From Acidimicrobiales bacterium (GTDB lineage: Bacteria; Actinomycetota; Acidimicrobiia; Acidimicrobiales; JANYDT01): a DNA stretch of 8,657 bases. Both the position numbers and the translations under genes were made by a program. Positions 1-7,800 of this stretch are shown here, piece after piece. The stretch's first letter is position 1, and each line of letters begins with the position of its first letter. The stretch is from assembly GCA_025358985.1 (NCBI GenBank), contig JANYHQ010000717.1, forward strand, positions 1 to 8,657. The letters are read 5' to 3'. Under the pieces are notes generated by a model. It saw nothing but the letters and a program-made list of their open reading frames with translations, searched no databases and was not told where the DNA came from.

Positions 1-3000
1 TCCCCACACTGCCGCTCACGTACGGCGACTATGCCGAAATCCAGGCTGCCCACCGCGATGCTGGCGACTTTGACGCACAGCTGAACTATTGGGCCCAGGA
101 ACTGAGCGGGGACCTTCCCGTATTGAGGCTTCCGGGTGCCCATCCACGACCAGTCGTACCAACCGGTAACACCCATCATGTTGCTCGCCAACTCGACGGC
201 GAATTCATTGCTGCTGTGGAGCGCGCGGCAGCGCAACACTCCACCACGCCGATGCGATTGACCATGGCCGCCTACGCTGCCTTCCTGCATCGGCTCACAG
301 GTCAACACGATGTGATCGTGGGATTCCCGGTGGCCGATCGAAGCGTTCCGGGCAGTGAATTGCTGGTGGGAATGTTTGCCAACCGCAGCGCCGTGCGCTT
401 CACAGTGGACGTTGATGCTGGGTTCGGCGACCTCGTGGCGGAAGCGGATCGAGGAGTGGCGGGGGCCACCCGCAATCGATCGGTTCCGTTCGAGCAACTG
501 GTGCAGCGACTGCGGGTACCCATTGATGCCTCCAGAAGCGCCATCTTCCAAACCATGTTCCAGTGGACTCGGCGAAAGGTCAGCGAATACCACTTTCCTG
601 GCGTCAGTTCTGTGACCACTGCCGAACCAGCCGGGGACACTGTGTACGACATCACCGTGGACATGGTGCGCAACGATGTTGGCGATGGCAGCGTGCGGCT
701 TGCGCTCAACGCTGATCTATACGGTGCTCCAACGGCTGAGTTGTACATGGACGCGTTCATCTCCGTCCTGGCTCAGATCGTGGCTGCCCCGCACACCACT
801 CTCGAAGCGCTCTTCGTTTCGATTCCTCTGGAGTCTCAAGAAGTTACTTCTGAAGTGGCTGATCATCAACAGTCTCCGCTTGACACCGATCTCGTCACGG
901 TGGGCGCAGCGGTGGAGCCGGTGCATCGCAGTATTCGCCGCCACGCACTGGAGCATCCGGATCGAGTTGCTCTTGAAGATGACTCCGGGGCAATGACCTA
1001 TGGCGCTCTCGACGTGTTGGCCAACCAGATTGCTGCCACCTTGGTCACCAACGGAGTGAAGCGGCGAGAACTGGTGGGCGTGGCCATACACCAGTCATCG
1101 TTGCTCATCGCCACGTTGCTGGGTGTGCACCGCGCCGGTGCGGCGTACGTCCATCTCGACTCGTCATTGCCCGCATCGCGGCGTCAGTTCATCGTTGACG
1201 ATGCCCGTTTACGGGTGGTGGTGGTGGCCAACGATGCATACGCCAATCAGAATGCCGAGCAGAATGACGAGCAGAGTGAGGAGTGGAACTCGGTACGATG
1301 CATTGATGTATGCGCGCCGTTGGCGCCTGTGTCACTCCACGATTGTTCTTTGATGGATCCCACTGCACCGGCGTACGTGATCTACACCTCGGGGTCCACC
1401 GGATCGCCCAAGGGAGTAGTCATTGCGCATGGCGCGCTTGCCTCCTTCGTTCATTGCGCGTCACGCCGCTATGGAATCACGGCCACTGATCGGGTGCTGC
1501 AGTTTCATTCGCCGAGCTTTGACTCGTCGGTGGAGGAGATCTTCGTTGCGCTCTGTACCGGGGCCACCCTCGTGGTTCGTGGGCCCCAGACCTTGGGCAG
1601 TACCCGCTGGTTTCTCGATGAGGTCGACAAGCAGGGCGTCACCGTGCTCGATCTTCCCACCAGCTTCTGGCACACGTTGGTGCGGGACTTGAGCGCCGGT
1701 CGGATCACATGGCCCAGTGCCGTCACACTCGTGATCATTGGTGGTGAAGCGGCCCGACCCGAAATGGTCAGTGCGTGGACGACGGCCATTGGTTCACGCT
1801 GTCGATTGATGAACTCATACGGTCCCACGGAGAGCACAGTGGTCACGGTGGTGGCCGACCTCACGGGACGATCCTTCGACGTAGATCAGCCCGTACCCAT
1901 CGGCTATCCACTGGAAGGCGTCGTTGCTGTGTTGCTTGGCGAATCCGGTGACCCGGTGGCACCTGGCGAAATCGGCGAGCTTCATCTCGGTGGCCCGACG
2001 CTGGCCACCGGTTACCTCGGTCAGGCCGACCTCACCGCGCAACACTTCCGTCCCCAACCCGCCGTCTCGGGACGGCGTATGTATGCCACGGGCGATCGAG
2101 CGGCCACAACCGCCAACGGCGAATTGGTGTTCCACGGACGCATCGATGACCAGGTGAAGGTGCGCGGTCACCGCGTGGAGTTGGCTGAGGTAGAGCGACT
2201 ACTGGCTGAAGTTCACGGGGTTGACGAAGTGGCAGTGCTGGCCGAGCGACGCCACGACACCTTGGTGCTGGTGGCTCACGTGACGGTCTCGATCCCCCTT
2301 GTCAGCGGTGGCGAACTACTCAGCAGCGCTCGTTCATTGCTCCCCGATTACCTTCTGCCCGCCGCCATCATTGTGCACCCCACCCTGCCCCGAACCGCGG
2401 GTGCCAAGGTGGACCGCGTTGCGTTGCGAATGGCCAAGGTGAAGGAGGCGCAGCCGCAGGAAATGCACTCCGCCCTTCCCTTATCGCCTTATCAGGTCGG
2501 TCTTTGGATTGACCACCAACTCAGCCCGGATGCCAACACCAACCTGTTGAGTTTCGTTCGTCGACTCACCGGGCCACTCGATGTGACTGCGCTGAACCGA
2601 GCAATAACCGCCGTTGTCCACCGACACGATTCGCTTCGTTCCCGCATGGAACTGCACCAAGGTGCCCCCCGCCAAGTCATAGACAATCCACGCGCTTATG
2701 AAATCGAGTCGGTCGATCTGTGCATCGGCAACCAAGCCGAAGAGCGAGAACAACTAGCGGCCCAGGTAATACGAGCGCGTACGACGGCGCCGTTCGACTT
2801 GGCCCACCAACACCCCTGGCGAGCTGTACTCGTGCGTATCAGCAGCGATGTGCATCTGATGGCCATGGTGTTTCATCACATTGCGGTGGATGGTTGGTCC
2901 ATGCGTGTGGTGCAACGCGAATTGTCCCGGGCCTACGCTGCTTACTGCAAAGGCTACGAAGTGGAGTTCGACGCCTTGGAGTTGTCATACGCAAATGCCG

Positions 3001-4883
3001 TCACCGATCTGCACCAGCGCATGGCAACCCCCGCTCACGCCACCAACCTGCAGTGGTGGGTGAACCATCTAGGCGCTGAACGCTCCGTCCCCTCATTCAT
3101 CAGTACACATACACCCCGCAGCAACGTTGCCACTGCGCCCGGTGAAATCGTGGTATCCACGAATCTGGCGAAACCATGGCTGAATCGCTCACGCGAGATG
3201 AAGACAACACCATTCGTGGTGGGACTGGCGCTGGTGGCGGCGTCACTGCACGAACTGGGCGGCGACCGCCACGTCGTCATAGGAACGCCCGTAGCCGACC
3301 GGGACCGGACGGGCAGCGAACACCTCGTGGGCATGTTCGTGAACCTCACACCCATGTCCATCGCCGTTCCCCCACGGAGTTCGTTGCGAGACCTCGTAGC
3401 TCACGCACGCCAGGTGATGGCCCAGACGCTGGAGCATCGTGGCGTCACCTTCCAAGCAATCGTGGGGGCAGTGCAACCCGTGAGAATGGCGGGTCGCAAC
3501 CCGCTGTTGGATGTCACATTCCAGGTTGTCGGGGCCACCACAGAAAGTTTCGAATTGCTTGGAGTCACCACCCAAGACGTGCCCATCGAAGAGCGTGCGC
3601 CACAAGTGGGGTTGGCCGTCCGCGCCTCGTTCGTCGAGGATCGAGTCGACATTGCGTGTCGATACAACCCCACTGTCATCGATGCCGACGCCACTCGTCG
3701 TTTCGCCCAGACGATGGCGGCGGCCGCCACCTTGCTTCTAGCTGAACCCGACATCGCCTTGGCGTCGCCTCTCCCGGTGTCAGCGCCACAGCACAGTACC
3801 GCAACCACCAACACCCTCGCCGTGATCGTCGGGTTGTTGCAGGATCTCTTGGCCACCGATGCAGTAGGGCCCGATGATGATTTCTTCGATCTTGGGGGCC
3901 ATTCACTCTTGGCTATCCGCTTGCTCTCTGACGTCGAGGCCACCACCGGAGTGGCATTGCCGCTCAGTAGTCTGTTGGAGCATCCAAGCGCCCGCGGACT
4001 GGCTTCGTTGATCGACGGCGAGCGCCCACCCAATGAGTCCAGCCTGTTGGTACAGATGGGCTCCCCCACCACCACATCCGCGCCGCTGTACTGCGTACAT
4101 CCCGCCGGCGGGCAGGTGTTCGTCTATGAACGATTGACCCGTCGATTGGGCTCTGATCATCCGGTCGTGGGTATCCGGGAACGCGGATACGACGGCGTGC
4201 AACGAACGGCAGATTCCATCAGTGCTATGGCCACGGACTATCTCGACGAGATCGTCGCCAGTGGTGCACGCCCGCCCGTGATGCTGGCGGGATATTCCAC
4301 CGGCGGGCTGGTGGCGTTCGAAATGGCGTGTCAGTTGGCCGACCGAGGTACTGCGCCCGTGTTGTTGGTGTTGTTCGACACGATGTACCGCACTGCAGTG
4401 CCGGTTCATCCGTTGATCCGAGCGTCTCGTGACTATCTGGAAAAGGCTCGACACGGAGGTCGCCAAGCGGTGATCACCCGATTCTGGGAGTCGGTGGCGT
4501 GGGCCGGAGCCGTCCGAGTCAACCAACGGCGATGGGACGCAGCCATACTGGCGGGCAAGCCCGCTGACCCGAAAGTGGCCGAGCACATGAGCAACGTCCG
4601 CAATCAACGACTGGCCGCCACGTTCCCGGCGCGCCCCTATGGTGGCCGAGTCCTCTACGTCCGGGCCACCGGGTTGAACGGCGGGGGTGCTTTCGACAAG
4701 GGTGCGACAGCAACGAAACCATCAGTGTCGATTGGGAACTGGGCGGCCCTGTGCTCAGGCTCGTTTGAGGTCATCGGCGCTCCTGGCACGCATGAGGGCC
4801 CCCAGTCGTTGTTCGCTGAGCCGTTCGTTGGGGAACTCGCCGACAAGCTCCGGTCATATCTTCTGGCCGCTCGGACGAGGTGA
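1..4883 (+). CDS. Nonribosomal peptide synthetase, C-A-C-T-TE, 5' end cut by window
   Basis: This is a terminating NRPS that activates an amino acid, condenses it and releases the peptide. The frame is open from base 3 through the left edge, and the first codons already read as condensation-domain sequence (YGDYAEIQ, then LNYWAQEL). The gene therefore starts outside the window, and the TTG at 123 is not its start. Numbering residues from that TTG: partial C domain to about 235 (PVADR, LVGMFAN, VPFEQL). A domain about 265-770, with TSGSTGSPKG at 422-431, FDSS at 466-469, NSYGPTE at 564-570, TGD at 656-658, GRIDDQVKVRG at 672-682 and the A10 lysine K762. Second C domain about 783-1215 with intact HHIAVDG at 918-924. 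Carrier domain about 1228-1298 with LGGHS, phosphopantetheine site S1261. Type I thioesterase about 1318-1583 with GYSTGG (S1392), D1419 and H1557 as the likely triad. No carrier lies between A and the second C, whose linker is only about 20 residues. The product is unknown; a basic residue is the weak prediction from the A-domain pocket. No MbtH-like gene is seen in the window. Confidence 0.95.
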   Translation, partial: PTLPLTYGDYAEIQAAHRDAGDFDAQLNYWAQELSGDLPVLRLPGAHPRPVVPTGNTHHVARQLDGEFIAAVERAAAQHSTTPMRLTMAAYAAFLHRLTGQHDVIVGFPVADRSVPGSELLVGMFANRSAVRFTVDVDAGFGDLVAEADRGVAGATRNRSVPFEQLVQRLRVPIDASRSAIFQTMFQWTRRKVSEYHFPGVSSVTTAEPAGDTVYDITVDMVRNDVGDGSVRLALNADLYGAPTAELYMDAFISVLAQIVAAPHTTLEALFVSIPLESQEVTSEVADHQQSPLDTDLVTVGAAVEPVHRSIRRHALEHPDRVALEDDSGAMTYGALDVLANQIAATLVTNGVKRRELVGVAIHQSSLLIATLLGVHRAGAAYVHLDSSLPASRRQFIVDDARLRVVVVANDAYANQNAEQNDEQSEEWNSVRCIDVCAPLAPVSLHDCSLMDPTAPAYVIYTSGSTGSPKGVVIAHGALASFVHCASRRYGITATDRVLQFHSPSFDSSVEEIFVALCTGATLVVRGPQTLGSTRWFLDEVDKQGVTVLDLPTSFWHTLVRDLSAGRITWPSAVTLVIIGGEAARPEMVSAWTTAIGSRCRLMNSYGPTESTVVTVVADLTGRSFDVDQPVPIGYPLEGVVAVLLGESGDPVAPGEIGELHLGGPTLATGYLGQADLTAQHFRPQPAVSGRRMYATGDRAATTANGELVFHGRIDDQVKVRGHRVELAEVERLLAEVHGVDEVAVLAERRHDTLVLVAHVTVSIPLVSGGELLSSARSLLPDYLLPAAIIVHPTLPRTAGAKVDRVALRMAKVKEAQPQEMHSALPLSPYQVGLWIDHQLSPDANTNLLSFVRRLTGPLDVTALNRAITAVVHRHDSLRSRMELHQGAPRQVIDNPRAYEIESVDLCIGNQAEEREQLAAQVIRARTTAPFDLAHQHPWRAVLVRISSDVHLMAMVFHHIAVDGWSMRVVQRELSRAYAAYCKGYEVEFDALELSYANAVTDLHQRMATPAHATNLQWWVNHLGAERSVPSFISTHTPRSNVATAPGEIVVSTNLAKPWLNRSREMKTTPFVVGLALVAASLHELGGDRHVVIGTPVADRDRTGSEHLVGMFVNLTPMSIAVPPRSSLRDLVAHARQVMAQTLEHRGVTFQAIVGAVQPVRMAGRNPLLDVTFQVVGATTESFELLGVTTQDVPIEERAPQVGLAVRASFVEDRVDIACRYNPTVIDADATRRFAQTMAAAATLLLAEPDIALASPLPVSAPQHSTATTNTLAVIVGLLQDLLATDAVGPDDDFFDLGGHSLLAIRLLSDVEATTGVALPLSSLLEHPSARGLASLIDGERPPNESSLLVQMGSPTTTSAPLYCVHPAGGQVFVYERLTRRLGSDHPVVGIRERGYDGVQRTADSISAMATDYLDEIVASGARPPVMLAGYSTGGLVAFEMACQLADRGTAPVLLVLFDTMYRTAVPVHPLIRASRDYLEKARHGGRQAVITRFWESVAWAGAVRVNQRRWDAAILAGKPADPKVAEHMSNVRNQRLAATFPARPYGGRVLYVRATGLNGGGAFDKGATATKPSVSIGNWAALCSGSFEVIGAPGTHEGPQSLFAEPFVGELADKLRSYLLAARTR
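1248..1283 (+). repeat. Three imperfect 12-base tandem repeats inside the A domain
   Basis: Three consecutive 12-base units begin CAGAATGCCGAG, CAGAATGACGAG and CAGAGTGAGGAG. They encode QNAE, QNDE and QSEE (residues 376-387 counted from base 123). They form a hydrophilic Gln/Asn/Glu loop between the A2 (RAGAAYVHLD) and A3 (TSGSTG) motifs of the adenylation domain. The unit length keeps the frame, so copy number can change without breaking the gene. The position is a surface loop in the family, so an effect on catalysis is not expected. Confidence 0.75.
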
Positions 4884-6601
4884 CTGACGTCGAAGCCCCC
4901 GATGTAACGTCGGTTTGGGCTCGCCACTACCAGTTCTACCGAGGATCGGGTAGGCAGTTGGCCGTCGGCATTGCGCTATCCGCTGTACAAACGATGACGT
5001 TGCTGCCCGTTCCTTTGTTGGTGGCCCGAGCCATCGACACCGCCATACCGGGCAAGAGTGTCCAGCAACTCCTCATCATCGGCGGGGCCATCGTTGGACT
5101 CACCATCATAAGCGCACTTATTACATTGGCAGCGCGCCGCGTCACGCTGGCCGTGACCAAGCGGGCCACCCGCGATCTTCGCCTCATGTTGCTCGACAAG
5201 CTGTACTCGGTGTCGCGCCAATTCCATGTGGTCAACGATCAGGGCGAATTGCACGATCGCTTGGTACACGAGAGCGATCGGGTGGACCTCATGACGTCGA
5301 CCTTGATCGCCGATCTGCTGCCCGCCGTAGTGCTCACCACGGGTCTGTTGGCCGTCTTGTCCATCCGCAGCCCATTGCTCACGCTTGTCACCGTCGTATG
5401 CACGCTTACCCTCTTTGCCTGCAATCGGCTCTTGCACTCCGCCCTACGCCAACGTTTCATCCGCTATCAGATTTCTGTTGGCAAATTCAGTCGTGGCGTG
5501 CTGCACACGCTGCGTACTCAAGATCTCACCCGCATCCAGGGAGCCGAGGCTGTCGACCGGGCTGATCGAGCAGCCGAAGCCACCGAACTGCAGGTTGCAT
5601 CACAGCAGCGCGCCATGACGCTCACCATCCACAGCGTTGCCCAACAGACACTGATGGCCGCCGTGGGCGCAGTGATTTTGGTGGTGGGTGGAACACTCGC
5701 TGCTCGCGGCCGCATGTCGATCGGTGACCTCATCGGCTTCTACGCTGGGTTTGCACTCATCCGAGGTCCGCTCACTGGCGTCACAGCTGCCTATCCAACG
5801 TTGGTGGAGGGTCGAGAGTCATTGCACCGGCTGTACCTGTTGCTCGATCATCCCGACCATCGTCCCTACCACGGCACTCGCCACATCGAGTTCAGCGGCC
5901 ATCTGGAGTTGTGCAATGCGTCGTTGGCCTACGGCGATCGGCCCGTGTTGCTCGGTGTGTCACTACGATTGGAGCCCGGTCGCGTGGTGGCCCTGGTGGG
6001 GCCCAACGGTTCCGGAAAGAGCAGTGTGGTGAATCTGCTGCTCGGCTTCTACCGCCCCCAAGCCGGGTTGGTGCGTGCCGATGATGAGGACTACGACGAC
6101 CTTGATCTTTCGTGTGTGGTGAGTCGGTTGGGCGTGGTACCCCAAGAGCCATTCTTTTTCCCGGGCACCATTCGCCAGAATCTGCTGTACGGCATCTCCC
6201 CGCCTACTGCCGACGCCTTGGACGGGGCGCTGTACCTGTCCACCGCCGATCAATTCCTGGCCTTTCTTCCTGATGGACTCGACACTGCGTTGGGAGATGA
6301 CGCCATGGTGTTGTCCGGCGGTCAGCGGCAACGCTTGGCCATAGCGCGCGCCCTGGTACGAGAGCCATGTGTGCTCATTCTCGATGAGCCCACCAATCAT
6401 CTCGACATCACAGTGATTGGCTCGGTACTGCGCAACATCCGATGCCTGGACCCTGCGCCTGCGGTGCTCATCGTGTCCCATGATGTCGAGGCGGCGCGCT
6501 CTGCCGATGAAGTAGTGCGGCTGGTGGATGGAAAAATAGAACAGCCGCAGCCAGCCAGCGCTAGTGAACAACCGTTGCGATCACGGCCCTCGCCGCCGTG
6601 A
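4880..6601 (+). CDS. ABC exporter half-transporter, fused membrane and ATPase domains
   Basis: This 573-residue protein has the layout of a type IV ABC exporter that works as a dimer in the cytoplasmic membrane. About six hydrophobic segments fall near residues 27-49, 63-84, 141-161, 164-182, 256-274 and 283-303. The nucleotide-binding domain follows from about 340: Walker A GPNGSGKS (374-381), Q-loop Q422 in VVPQEP, signature LSGGQ (478-482), Walker B VLILDEP (498-504) with catalytic E503, and H-loop H534 in VSHD. All key ATPase residues are present, so it should be active. The GTG start overlaps the NRPS stop as GTGA, and only a weak GGACGAG lies upstream, so translation is probably coupled to the NRPS. 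The context suggests export of the NRPS product, but the substrate cannot be read from the sequence. The C-terminal tail (from about residue 555) is Pro/Ser/Gln-rich, and its end is encoded opposite the end of queG. Confidence 0.93.
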   Translation: MTDVEAPDVTSVWARHYQFYRGSGRQLAVGIALSAVQTMTLLPVPLLVARAIDTAIPGKSVQQLLIIGGAIVGLTIISALITLAARRVTLAVTKRATRDLRLMLLDKLYSVSRQFHVVNDQGELHDRLVHESDRVDLMTSTLIADLLPAVVLTTGLLAVLSIRSPLLTLVTVVCTLTLFACNRLLHSALRQRFIRYQISVGKFSRGVLHTLRTQDLTRIQGAEAVDRADRAAEATELQVASQQRAMTLTIHSVAQQTLMAAVGAVILVVGGTLAARGRMSIGDLIGFYAGFALIRGPLTGVTAAYPTLVEGRESLHRLYLLLDHPDHRPYHGTRHIEFSGHLELCNASLAYGDRPVLLGVSLRLEPGRVVALVGPNGSGKSSVVNLLLGFYRPQAGLVRADDEDYDDLDLSCVVSRLGVVPQEPFFFPGTIRQNLLYGISPPTADALDGALYLSTADQFLAFLPDGLDTALGDDAMVLSGGQRQRLAIARALVREPCVLILDEPTNHLDITVIGSVLRNIRCLDPAPAVLIVSHDVEAARSADEVVRLVDGKIEQPQPASASEQPLRSRPSPP

Positions 6602-7790
6602 TCTCGACCCGCACACTGGGGTCGAGTTCGTTGCTGAGTGCCGACGCCAGGGCTCCGTCGAGCCCCAGGCGACCAGCGGCCCAGGCGGTGTGACGGCGAA
6701 TCATGGGATTTGGATCGGCGAGGCAGAACTGTACGGCGTCTTGCACCTCCCCCGCTGTGGCATCACCCACATTGCCCAATGCCACCAAGGCGTTGCGCCG
6801 CAGCGCATCGGTGTCGCGACCGGGGATGTACCACCGGCCATAGCGGGCGGTGATGTGGGCCGACGTGGCCATGGCCAACTCCACCAAGGGCACCCAGGCG
6901 CAGGCTTCGGCCTCCGCCTCCGGGGGGGTCACCACGCGGTCCGCTGCTTTGTTCACCGGGCACACATCCTGACAGTCGTCACAACCGTAGATCCGGTCGC
7001 CCATGGCGACGCGGAACTCCAACGGGATGTCACCAGGGGCCTGCACGATCCAGGCCAGACAGCGGCGGGCATCGATCACCCCGGGGCTCACGATGGCGGC
7101 GGTGGGACACGCCGGAATGCAACGGTTGCACGAGCCACATCCGTCGGCCACTGGCCCGTCGGACGTATGAGGCATGGGGGCGTCGGTCACCAGTGATCCG
7201 AGTACGAACCACGACCCGCGCCCTGGCAGCAACAAGTTGGCATTCTTGCCCCACCACCCGAGACCGGCCCGGTGAGCAGCGGCGCGATCCACCAGTGCGT
7301 TGTCGTCCACCACCACCCTGGCCTTCCAACCTTCGGCCCGCAACACCGCAGCACCCGCTGACAGCGCCGTCTTCAACACGTCATAGTGATCCGTCCATTG
7401 ATACTGCGCCACCCGGCCCGGCACCTGTTCATCAACGGACTCGGTTGGGAGGGCGCGTCGATATGAGCGTGCTGCCACCACCAACGACTGGGCTCCGGCC
7501 ACGATGAACCCAGGGTCTGTGGAGCGCTCCGGGCGCTTGAACGTGAAGGACATGGTGGCGTGGTACCCGGCCGCCTTACGGTCTTGGATGGCCTGCCTGA
7601 CCTCCGGAAACGGCTGCGCCCCAGTGATGGCCACGGCATCCACACCGGCTTCCGACACGGCTTGGATCACTCGCGCGGCCAATGACGCCAGTGCGTCGGG
7701 CGTGGATGCCTGAGCCCGCAAACGGACCTTGCGCTCCTGCCACGTTTCCCACGTATGGGCCATGGGGGTGGGAATGAGGTGGCCCGTCAT
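6561..7790 (-). CDS. queG: Epoxyqueuosine reductase QueG
   Basis: QueG is a cytoplasmic, cobalamin- and Fe-S-dependent enzyme that reduces epoxyqueuosine to queuosine at the wobble position of tRNAs with GUN anticodons, the last step of queuosine synthesis. The 409-residue protein shows the family layout. An N-terminal cobalamin-binding reductase part includes a DDNALVDRA segment (from D162, aligned with the proposed catalytic Asp of the family) followed by AGLGWWGKN. Two 4Fe-4S motifs follow: CGSCNRCIPACP (C218, C221, C224, C228), then C244 with GCDDCQDVCP (C270, C273, C277). The tail from about 325 looks HEAT-like (NALVALGNVGD, HTAWAAGRLG). The ATG at 7790 lies 10 bases after the stop of the small cysteine protein gene; an internal ATG at 7763 has no better ribosome site. 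Its 3' end overlaps the convergent ABC exporter gene by 41 bases. All cluster cysteines are present, so it looks functional. Confidence 0.95.
   Translation of the reverse strand: MTGHLIPTPMAHTWETWQERKVRLRAQASTPDALASLAARVIQAVSEAGVDAVAITGAQPFPEVRQAIQDRKAAGYHATMSFTFKRPERSTDPGFIVAGAQSLVVAARSYRRALPTESVDEQVPGRVAQYQWTDHYDVLKTALSAGAAVLRAEGWKARVVVDDNALVDRAAAHRAGLGWWGKNANLLLPGRGSWFVLGSLVTDAPMPHTSDGPVADGCGSCNRCIPACPTAAIVSPGVIDARRCLAWIVQAPGDIPLEFRVAMGDRIYGCDDCQDVCPVNKAADRVVTPPEAEAEACAWVPLVELAMATSAHITARYGRWYIPGRDTDALRRNALVALGNVGDATAGEVQDAVQFCLADPNPMIRRHTAWAAGRLGLDGALASALSNELDPSVRVEITAARAVIATVVH
6579..6603. terminator. Candidate bidirectional hairpin at the convergent gene ends
   Basis: GATCACGGC (6579-6587) and GCCGTGATC (6595-6603) are perfect 9-base inverted copies with a 7-base loop. 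The right arm contains the TGA stop of the ABC exporter (6599-6601). The whole hairpin lies within the last codons of queG on the other strand. It is the only strong stem at this tail-to-tail junction and no spacer separates the genes, so it may end or stabilise both transcripts. Neither side has a T-run, so it is not a classical intrinsic terminator. Coding constraint or chance could also explain it. Confidence 0.4.
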
Positions 7791-7800
7791 GGGCCCATCA

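Noticed and set aside
123..125. TTG as the start of the NRPS gene
   Set aside because: The frame is open from base 3, and the upstream 40 codons read as condensation-domain sequence, so the gene starts outside the window.
1..824. First C domain lacking HHxxxDG, as a possible inactive domain
   Set aside because: The motif would lie upstream of base 1; its absence is due to the window cut and says nothing about activity.
3176..3745. 189-codon alternative plus-strand frame inside the second C domain
   Set aside because: The Arg/Pro/Gly-rich composition is typical of an out-of-frame shadow, while the other frame carries the conserved C-domain motifs.
3903..4607. 234-codon open frame on the minus strand inside the NRPS, and the 224-codon frame at 3401-4075
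   Set aside because: Both are antisense to conserved C, carrier and thioesterase domains and show no domain of their own.
6564..7196. 210-codon open frame on the plus strand opposite queG
   Set aside because: Its translation is Gly/His/Arg-rich with no recognisable domain, and it is fully antisense to a well-supported queG; long antisense frames are expected in GC-rich coding DNA.
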